Shown here one piece after another: positions 56,335-64,000 of a stretch of 64,000 nucleotides of DNA. Both the position numbers and the translations under genes were made by a program. The notes beneath the pieces were generated by a model that saw only the letters and a list, made by a program, of their open reading frames with translations, did not search any database and had not been told where the DNA came from. Position 1 is the stretch's first letter. Each line of letters opens with the position of its first letter. Origin of the DNA: Chinchilla lanigera (lineage: Eukaryota > Chordata > Mammalia > Rodentia > Chinchillidae); NCBI RefSeq assembly GCF_000276665.1, contig NW_004955476.1:7511679-7575678 (forward strand). Direction: 5' to 3'.

Positions 56335-56540
56335 AGACTTTGAGTCAGAGGGTTCTGACTTAGAAATCTAGATTTCTTTTTTATTAGCTGTGTTGTTGTT
56401 TTGCTGACTGCCTGAGCTTGTGCTTTATTTTCTCTAAAGTGAAGGTAATAATTTCAACTAAAACCCATTAAAGAGGTTATTGATAATGTCTATAAAAGGA
56501 TTAGCATCCCACCTAGCATGTGATAGCATATGAACAATAA
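56335..56540 (+). repeat. MIR SINE
   Basis: 'ctttgagtcagagggttctg', 'acttagaaatctagatttct', 'tgactgcctgagcttgtgct', 'ttattttctctaaagtgaag', 'ggattagcatcccacctagc' follow a sense MIR along its length. Confidence 0.65.
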
Positions 56541-58195
56541 GATTGAGAGACTTATTATTTTTATTATTCTTGTTAGTACAGTCACAGCTGGTCCACCCTC
56601 ATCATTTAACTGCCGACAGGCTTTGTTTAGGAGTTGAGTGATACAAAATAATCCAGCTCAGTGCAAAGCGCATGAAGCAGGTCAGCAAAAGGCCTGGATA
56701 TGGAGAACCGGACTTGTTAATATTGCCTACATGTGGAGGGGGACTTGGCAGGGCCAGGCTTGATCCTTTAAGGCAGTCCTTTTGCCTTCTTATGAAGACA
56801 GTGAAGGAGAGAATGAATGGAAGACCCACCTTTTCTGGTGGCGTACGGGCTGAGTTTCTGCTGAGTCATGACAGTCAGTCTCCTCTACCCTCCTCCGCCT
56901 GGACGCTCTGGGAAGACCATGGGCTGGTATGCGAGGTGCCATGCGCATTCCTGTGCCTGCACCAGTGTTCTGATTGCATTATTCCATGGAAACGCTGTGG
57001 TTGTAAGGAGATTTCACTTGTGGAACTGTTATTCTAATCAACTATGAATTAAGTAAACTTCTGAGGGTTCACCCAGAAGCTACCATTGATACTTTCCAAC
57101 GGCAACTTGCTCAGATTCCCCATCATGCTCTGCAAAACCCTACCATGCAAACCATGATTTCTATGCAGAAAACTGGTTAATTTCCAACAACTGGCATGGA
57201 AATGGTTCTGGACCACAGCTTGAGGAATGCCTTCCTGTCAGTCTAGGTGCCCTAGAAAGCCATGTACACAGAACACACCTTCCGGGGACACCAGCCCTCA
57301 GTTCATTCTGCCCACTCAAGAGATTTCCTACCCTGGACCAGTGCTGTCCTCTGCTTAGACTCATTTTACATCTGTACACCGTGGGGTTTGGACTAGGGGC
57401 TCTTGGAAGGCCCTTCCAGCTTCAAAGGCCTCTGATTCCACAGAGGCGTATATCAGAAGGCTCTGGGAACATCACTTTCTTGGTCTGTCACAACCCTTAT
57501 TTCTTCCTCTCCCCCCACGTCCCTGTGGTATTTTGGCACACGGTGAGTCACTCGGCCGGCTGTGGCATACATCCGGAAATGGCCTGCCATCCTCACTCCT
57601 GGCACCAAGAGAGAGGACTGTGACTTTTTACATCCCCTCTATTGATTAATAGCATCTACTACCAAGAATTATGATTACCCTGGCCTTGGCCAGCCACATT
57701 TCTGAATACAAATCCTATGCATTGCTGCGACCTCATCTGAGTTTGACCTCAGAAAGGCTTTGTGAACACTTTAGAAAGCATCCCTCTCTACCACTGGAAG
57801 GTTCACAACTATTGTTTTCCCCTTCTGACTCATCTTTGAATCAGTAAATTAAATATGTATAACTTGTGAAGATTTCATTTTTATTAAAGCACAGTGCTTT
57901 GCTGAGCAAAGTCAAGATTTAGAAGGATCCAGCCCTCCTCTTTCTCCCCTCCCAAAGGTTTCTTTCCTTTGGGTGGCAGGAGGGTTTTCAGAGAGCAGCT
58001 CCTCCCTTTCTCTGTGGTTCTGGCTCTTTTCTGGAACAGGGAGAAGCCCAGGGTGCTGAGCAGCATCTCCCCTCCCAGGGGACTGTCAAGACTTGGGGAC
58101 TCTGAGGCTGTTTCTGAAGTAAGTGTTGGTTTGGCTCTTGTGATTTCTGGGAAATGGTGTCTTCCTAGTCTTCTTTTTCTCAGTATATTGTGTGT
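56541..58195. other. unassigned noncoding stretch
   Basis: About 1.65 kb without a recognised repeat. At 57890-57900 the minus strand carries an AATAAA hexamer just after the stop of a 134-codon open frame (57884-58288), but that frame's start lies in an L2 fragment, so it is not called a gene. Confidence 0.35.
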
Positions 58196-58199
58196 GATA

Positions 58200-58545
58200 T
58201 GCTCTAGAAACCCTTCCCTGGTGATCCTCCTGTCTGGAATGTTCTTATCTTTCTCCTCCTCTCTAATCTGCTTTACCAAATCCTTCATTCCCCACCCCAG
58301 GGATGATGTATTTCATCACGTAAATAAAGCCTTTCTGCATATATTCTGTTTTCCTTACATGGATGTGCATACAACCTGACTTATCTTTTTAATGATTCCT
58401 TTGGGTTATATAACATGTCAGATTTGTTTGTAGATTTTTCCAGTATTCTACTCTTACCACTAGATTGGAGGTTTCCTGAGGGTAAGGGATGATATGCTTT
58501 TAAGCTAATGAACACATATTTATTGATGATGATGGAGCATGTAAT
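58200..58545 (+). repeat. L2 LINE 3' fragment
   Basis: 'ccctggtgatcctcctgtct', 'ggaatgttcttatctttctc', 'taccactagattggaggttt', 'cctgagggtaagggatgata' follow the sense L2 3' UTR; the middle is diverged. Confidence 0.6.
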
Positions 58546-58684
58546 TTATTTTGATCTTTTTGTATTGTACATAGCATAACATGTAGTTAATAAACAACTA
58601 AGTTGTTTATATAGATGTAATACTTGAGATGTAAAGGTCTGATGATTTAGATTGAATTCTTAACTTTATGAATGTATTTTTGTC

Positions 58685-58795
58685 CAAATCCATTCTCCAA
58701 ATACTCATTAAATGCCAACTAAATTCCAGGCACCTTAGTAGGTACAAGGTAGGTACTAGATAGACCAAGAAAATTATCAAGATCCCTGTTTGCAA
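58685..58795 (-). repeat. L2 3'-end fragment, antisense
   Basis: 'aaatactcattaaatgccaa', 'ctaaattccaggcaccttag', 'taggtacaaggtaggtacta', 'aattatcaagatccctgttt' match the antisense L2 end. Confidence 0.55.
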
Positions 58796-59204
58796 TGAAT
58801 AGTTACTCTGTCTTTGAGCAAGTCATTTAACTTTGAAAGCTCTTTCCTTACTGATAAATCTGTCTTGGAAGATAAAAAGTGTTGAAATTGAGAAATTCTG
58901 AGTTACTCTTTGCTTTCCTTCACATATGGAGAGGATTTCTCTTATGAAATTCAGGTGGAGGCATTCTTCTTTTTAGGAAGGGAAGCACCTATTGCACGGC
59001 AACTGTGTACACCTACAAGAAGTGTAGGTGAATGTGAGTTAGACTAGGGACAATCTCAGACCTTCTCCTTCTCCTTCATTCTTATTTCCAGGAGGCAACT
59101 TAATAACTGGTTTTTGGTTTCTCTTTCATTTTGAATTTCCCTCTTCCTCTTCAAATTGTTGATGCTACCGCAAGCTATATCCTTGTCAACTTAATATTTT
59201 AATT

Positions 59205-60012
59205 TACTCAACAAATATTCATTGAGTTCTTAATAGAATCACTGCCATAGATGCTAGAATATTGCAGCTAACTAAATAAAATAAAACAAAAAACATGGTT
59301 TGATCTTCCTCTCAAGAAACTCTCTAGTGAGAAGCCAGAAAATAAACTAAATAACTGGAAAAAAAAAAGTATTTTATGTAAATGAAGAGTCATGGAGGAG
59401 CACTGCCAGTGTTGGTGGATAAGAGAGGGGGAGAAATTTTGCATAAAGACTTGCAGTGCTGAGGGAGCAGGTGCTGTGGACGTCCGGCAGAAGAACATTT
59501 CAAGGGGAGGAAGCGATTAGAGCAACGTGTCTTAGGTGACAGCGAATAAGATAGATAGCAACTAAGAGATCCAGGGCAGGGCCAGGCATAGAGGAACTTG
59601 AAGTCATGACTTTGGCTTCTATTCCAAATGAGATGAACACCACAGGAGGCTACTGTAGCTACCTAGCTAAGAGAATGTGGTGGTGGGATCATGTTGGGAG
59701 AAGTGTCAGATCCTGCTTATATTTTGAGGACGGAGCCAAGAATATTTGCTAATTAATTGGCTGGGGTGTGAGAAAAGAAGTATGTTCAAGGATGACTACA
59801 AAATTTTTGGCTAAGCCTGGAGAAATAGGATTGCCTCTTTGTGTGACCCATATGTTTGAGGCCTTTGGCTTTGAGATGTATTCCAGGAATATTATGAAGA
59901 CAGCTGTTTGTAGATGTGGAGTCTGAGGGCGGGTTGTAGCTGGGAGAGAGAAGTTCAGAAATCCTCAGCATACTGATGGTAAAGCGTGGGACTGGATGAA
60001 GCAATTAAGAGT
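59205..60012 (-). repeat. long L2 copy, antisense (3' UTR plus part of ORF2)
   Basis: Antisense L2 can be followed for about 800 bases: 'caacaaatattcattgagtt', 'agaaactctctagtgagaag', 'agggccaggcatagaggaac', 'ttgaggacggagccaagaat', 'atgactacaaaatttttggc' and 'cctcagcatactgatggtaa'. The right part decodes on the minus strand to decayed reverse-transcriptase-region peptide (open frame 59786-60004), with the motif area around 'LRISELLSP'. This is the longest ancient element in the window. Inactive. Confidence 0.65.
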
Positions 60013-60014
60013 GT

Positions 60015-61435
60015 AAAGGTAGATGGAAGAATGAAAAAGTGTGGTGGCTGAGCCCCAGGCACCCTGAGGCTGAGACTCCAGAGAGAGAGGACAGGAAGAG
60101 GCCTCCCAGGTCCACTTGGGAGTGGGAGGAAAACCAGACCCAAGTGCTGCATAAGAGTCCTGGTGAAGGCATATCAAGAGACAGATTGGCTTTGTCACAT
60201 ACTGTAGAGACATGTGAGGATTATAGACACATTCCTTGAGCAGAGTCCTTGTATTTTCACACAATTTTCTCAATGTCATTAGGTTAAGCTTCTTGAAATA
60301 TTTTTTTTTTCAGAGCCAAAATGATTCTCAAGGGGTTGCGTTGTCACATGCTGACACTCAAAGTGCCCATGTTTGCTACTGAAGGTCGTAACCCACATCT
60401 GCACTCACTGCTCCAGGACTAGTTGGCTGGTGGCTTGGAGCCCCCTGGCCACCTGTGTTCCTCATCAGTGGGCATCTTGCTTGTGCCATCTTCTGCCTTG
60501 CATGTGGCCTTCCAATGTTTTCTTAGAACCCCAACCTCTTCCTTTCTCTAACCAGCTGAGCACCATCACCACGGCAGCCCGTGAGGTACCATACAGTCAC
60601 ATGACCAGATTAGCTTCTTCTCCAGGAGATTTTGAGATATAAGAGTAGGAACCATCTTTTAAATCCAATAGCTTCTATAGCTTTCTGAAAAATTAGGTCT
60701 TCAGGATGGACATTGGATAAGCCTTCCAGGAATGCTTAGAATCATTAGAAGTTCGAATGGAAATGTGACCCTGGCATTAGCTATTTGGCTGGTCTCTTTG
60801 TTTGTTCTTTCTTTATTCCCTTTACTTCACATCAGTGGAATTCTTTCTGCACTGATGGAAATATCAGTTTTTGAAATAGATAAATGTAGAACCTCTGGGA
60901 CAAAGGGTGTGGGGGGTAGGGGTCCTGTGCTTTGCCACCCGGCCGCCCTTCTCTTTCCAACATCTCCCTGCGCTATGGCCGTCTCAGAGGCGCCTGCACA
61001 GGGCCAGCTGTACAGATGAAGAATTTACCATGGGAGGGGAATTTACATACGCAATGAAGAGCAAAACAAGGGGTTAATTTCCAGATATTACGCCTTTTGG
61101 CATTAAAATATAAATAAATGACTCAATTAGGCAATGACTAAGGGAAGAAAGAGGAAGTAGAAAGTAGGGGATAAGAGCTGGAGCCACGACTCACCTTCAC
61201 CCTCTCTACGAGGAGGAGAGATCTCAACACCCACTGTGCCCTTGAGGCCAGGGATGGTGGGTTCTGCACGGTGCCTCAAGGTTAGGAATGGGAGCTGGGT
61301 TCTAGCAAGGTCGTGAGTGACCGGCTGGCTTCTTTCTGCTGAGGGAGGGCCTGTCTGGAGTAGAAATAGAGTGAAGAGAGACAGGGAAATGTCTCTGTTC
61401 AGAGGCTTGCTTTGAATTCATGTGACAAGAGCTCT
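60015..61435. other. unassigned noncoding stretch
   Basis: No repeat or exon recognised. A T-run (60300-60311) is present. Overlapping open frames up to 104 codons have no domain. Confidence 0.35.
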
Positions 61436-61439
61436 GACA

Positions 61440-61690
61440 GCTCTTTCCTCTCCTTGTCCCTCCCTCGCACCCTCCCTCCATTCCCCCTTTCTCTCTGTCT
61501 CTTTCTCCTCTCCTCCTCTCCTCTCTTCTCCTCTTTTCTTCTCCTCCTTTTTTCCTTCTCCTCCTTCCTTCTCCTCTTCCTCTTCCTCCTCCTTCTCTTC
61601 CTCCTCCTCCTTCTCCTCCTCCTCCTCTTCTTCTTCTTATTATTATTCTATTCTCCTCTCCCTCTTTCTTTCTTTCATCCTCTCTCTCCT
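61440..61690. repeat. long polypyrimidine tract, (TCC)n/(CTTCTCC)n
   Basis: Almost unbroken pyrimidine on the plus strand for about 250 bases, ending in 'ttcttcttcttattattatt'. The mirror-like TCC and CTT arrays have triplex (H-DNA) potential. The Ser- and Leu-rich open frames here (61412-61715) are simple-sequence artefacts. Confidence 0.95.
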
Positions 61691-62195
61691 ATTTCATAGT
61701 ACAAGACAACTCTAGCAACAGTTAGCAAACAGCTGTGAATTAACCCTTCTGGAGGTATTTTCGCATAGCAGGATTGATTTCCATTGAAAACAAATTTTAT
61801 AAACGTCAAGCAAATGAGTGAGGGAACAGACAGCATCCACTATTCTCATGGTTAATAGTCCCCGGGCAGCAGAACTGTATCAGTCCCTATGTGGTATGGG
61901 AGAAATTTCCAACTCGTGTCATTTAATAGTATTGAATGGAACCAGTGTAGAAGTGTTACTTTGGAAAGGTCTCTGCAGAACATTTTATGACATACTACAT
62001 TTCTTTGTAGCCCAATGTGGAAATGCTGCAGACTATTAAAAATTAAGTGAACTGCCTTCTTGAATGGAATTCAAAATATATCCTTTTTGGGAGCAGCTTA
62101 GCTGCTAATTATAAGAAGTTCTACACTGTAAAGTCTCTATAGTACAGAAACTGAATATTCAAGTACATGGTAAAAATAATTATATCTTTCATATA
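61691..62195. other. unassigned noncoding stretch
   Basis: Nothing recognised. Confidence 0.35.
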
Positions 62196-62204
62196 TGGGA
62201 TGCT

Positions 62205-62345
62205 TTTCAGTTTCATCACTTGCTTTTACATGTCAGGTCTCATTTAATTGTCATAACAATGTTGAAATTCAGTGATGGCACCCCAACTCTATATATGAGC
62301 AATTTAATCACAGAATTTATTCAATGGGAAACATGAATACACACG
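62205..62345 (-). repeat. MIR SINE fragment, antisense
   Basis: 'cttttacatgtcaggtctca', 'tttaattgtcataacaatgt', 'caccccaactctatatatga', 'gcaatttaatcaca' fit antisense MIR. Confidence 0.55.
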
Positions 62346-62677
62346 TGTTGGGAAACAAATTTTCTTATTATACCATTATATTATATATTATAATCAAGGA
62401 GCATAACTTTTTTTCTTTTTGTGTAGAAATTTCCCAGCTCTTAAAAACTTAGTATTTTTTTCACATCTATGACTAAACCAGTAGCATCCATAAATGGTTT
62501 TTTGGATTACACAGCAATATGTAGTGGACAGAGAACATTTACTTATAATACCCTGTTTAGTCCTTCCAACAATTCTGGGAAGCTGGTGGTCAGGTATCCT
62601 TGTGTAGATTTCAAAGATGAGCTGGAAAATGTTGCTTGGTCACTGAGTAAAAGAGAAGAGACATAAATTTGGTTTTA

Positions 62678-62797
62678 TTTTATTTTATTTTATTTTTTTC
62701 TGTTTTGTTTTTTGTTTTGTTTCCGGTACCGGGAATCGAACTCACGACCTTGCACTTGCCAGGCAGGCGCTATGCCGCTGAGCTAAATCCCCAGATC
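62678..62797 (-). repeat. ID SINE, antisense, youngest-looking copy, perfect 16-bp duplication
   Basis: (TTTTA)n/(TTTTG)n lead, then 'tccggtaccgggaatcgaac', 'tcacgaccttgcacttgcca', 'ggcaggcgctatgccgctga', 'gctaaatccccag'. Flanked by identical direct repeats 'cataaatttggtttta' at 62662-62677 and 62798-62813. CpGs in the box regions are intact. A perfect target-site duplication implies relatively recent L1-driven insertion. Confidence 0.95.
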
Positions 62798-62904
62798 CAT
62801 AAATTTGGTTTTAGATGTCAAGCCTGGAGATCCTCTTTGTAAATTATTTGGCATATGGTAAATGCTTAGTACCAGCTGTGCTTTGTTATTATTTTTATTT
62901 TTTA

Positions 62905-62999
62905 TTTAGTTTTTGTTTTTTTTTCTGGTACCAGGAATTGAACTCATGACCTTGAGCTTGCCAGGCAGGCGCTGTACCGCTGAACTACATCCCCACCCC
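62905..62999 (-). repeat. ID SINE, antisense, young subfamily
   Basis: T-rich lead, then 'tctggtaccaggaattgaac', 'tcatgaccttgagcttgcca', 'ggcaggcgctgtaccgctga', 'actacatccccaccccc'. Imperfect flanking repeats ('ttattatttttattttttat' near 62887 and 'ctattacttttattcttatt' near 63000). It is only about 100 bases from the previous ID copy and in the same orientation. Confidence 0.9.
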
Positions 63000-63009
63000 C
63001 TATTACTTT

Positions 63010-63640
63010 TATTCTTATTTGCTACATCATACTGATTTGTAAGTATCCTTCTTGTCCAACTTGGCTGATGTCTGTAAACCTACTTCATGAGCCCATTCTT
63101 TAATCGTCATGTAAGCCCCTTGGCTGCAAACAGTTAAATAAGAGTCTGGCTCTGGGGCAGAATCCGAGGGGGCTAGTTATCAAATGGTCAGTTTGGAAAC
63201 TCTGCAAGCAGAAATTGACTTCATTTTCCAGATATCCTCTTATGGCTCCTAACCAAGAAAGTCTTTAGGTTTTATTAAATTTCTCAAAGATGGAGAGAGG
63301 GGTGGGGCACTGATGCCATAGTGAACACTAGTAACCACTGAGTATTTGAAGTGCTATCAAACAGAAGCTGCCATGATGGATGGAGAAGCTCAGACAACCA
63401 TTGAACTGAGCATCTGAGATATCACTCAGGATGGTACTTGTAGGACACAACAGCACATGCCTTTTGATCCAGGACTTCTTAAACTGAGAAAGAAGCTCTT
63501 GTGTGCGTGTTGTGTCCTGATCACTGTGGTAGATACATTACATCTGGGAGGACTGTAGAGCATGTGTGTCTGGAGGGTTCCCATCACCCTGGCTATCCTT
63601 GTACAAATACTGCATCTGCTTTCACTCTTAGATGAGTCTC
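63010..63640. other. unassigned noncoding stretch
   Basis: Nothing recognised. Confidence 0.35.
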
Positions 63641-63679
63641 AGAAAAAATCACTGGCTAGATGAGTACACACATGATAAA

Positions 63680-63800
63680 GACATTTAGCAACATATTAAT
63701 AATAGATCCTCAAGGGTAAATATGGATGTTGGTAGATAAAAGTTCTTTCAACACTTGTATATTTGAAAGTTTTCATAATAAAATGTTGGGGAAATATGTT
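63680..63800 (+). mobile_element. L1M-type 3' end
   Basis: 'aatatggatgttggtagata', 'ttctttcaacacttgtatat', 'ttgaaagttttcataataaa', 'atgttggggaaa' match the characteristic last 100 bases of old mammalian L1 elements, including the AATAAA signal near the end. Severely 5'-truncated. Confidence 0.65.
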
Positions 63801-64000
63801 TTAGTTTCAATGACAAATGATATGATAATCTCATATGTGTGATTCAATTTGAGGCACAATTATTACATTGCACAGGTGACAAAACTGAAATGGCTCTTAA
63901 ATGCATCCCTCATCAATGCAAAGCACACCCAGCAGGGCGCCCCAGAATTCCTACTGCTGGAAAGCGTTCCATTCCTCCCTGCACCCCCGTGTTTGGTTTA
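63801..64000. other. unassigned end of window
   Basis: Nothing recognised. The window edge cuts the sequence here. Confidence 0.3.

Noticed and set aside
57884..58288. 134-codon minus-strand frame ending beside an AATAAA
   Set aside because: Its beginning runs through an L2 fragment read backward, so the protein is a chance translation. The hexamer alone is common in AT-rich DNA.
61412..61715. Ser-rich and Leu-rich open frames
   Set aside because: They translate the polypyrimidine tract in different frames.
1..64000. CRISPR array, bacterial operon or phage
   Set aside because: No regularly spaced repeats, no dense same-strand genes with ribosome sites; the repeat content is clearly mammalian.

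Overview
The window looks like mammalian, almost certainly rodent, nuclear DNA with no convincing intact protein-coding gene. The rodent call rests on many tRNA-like ID SINEs in both orientations, 7SL-like B1 monomers and one B1+ID dimer, on a background of mammal-wide fossils (MIR, L2, MLT1, MER5A-like, Tigger-like). The ID copies look non-muroid (squirrel- or beaver-related clade would fit), but I cannot name a species. There are no bacterial-type operons, rRNA genes, intact tRNA genes or CRISPR arrays. Most open frames are short, lack recognisable domains, and many lie inside repeats or simple sequence. Family names come from pattern recognition against remembered consensus features; none was confirmed by a database search.

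Layout. 1-10.4 kb: mixed sequence with L2, MIR and MLT1 fragments, a B1+ID dimer, two old ID copies, a 32-bp tandem duplication (941-1004), and a GC-richer unassigned patch near 9.04-9.56 kb. 10.4-16 kb: a markedly AT-rich block with an antisense L1 ORF2 tail, (AT)n tracts, a MaLR-like LTR and a young ID insertion with an 18-bp target-site duplication. 16-23 kb: B1, another LTR-like copy, (GT)n, MIRs and a G-rich/C-rich pentamer tract. 23.4-24.7 kb: a CpG-bearing LTR-like unit on the minus strand, directly followed by an ERVL-type LTR on the plus strand. 25-33 kb: mostly repeat-poor sequence with scattered MIR/L2. 33-36.8 kb: L1/HAL1-like and MIR fragments, a speculative minus-strand terminal exon (34326-34585), a long (GT)n, B1 copies and an L1 tail. 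37-45.4 kb: MIR, MER5A-like, ID, a small CpG-rich patch at about 42.66-42.86 kb, and a Tigger-like element. 45.4-54.5 kb: long repeat-poor stretches, an L1 fossil, a second Tigger-like fragment, a young ID and an LTR copy. 54.5-64 kb: L2 (including an approximately 0.8 kb antisense copy), MIRs, a 250-bp pyrimidine tract, two neighbouring ID insertions (one with a perfect 16-bp duplication) and an L1-type 3' end.

The best overall reading is intergenic or deep intronic DNA. No genes can be shown to work together here, and I found no convincing new biological system. The points most worth checking are the speculative exon at 34.3-34.6 kb, the CpG-rich patch at 42.7 kb, the LTR pair at 23.4-24.7 kb, and the ID subfamily as a lineage marker.
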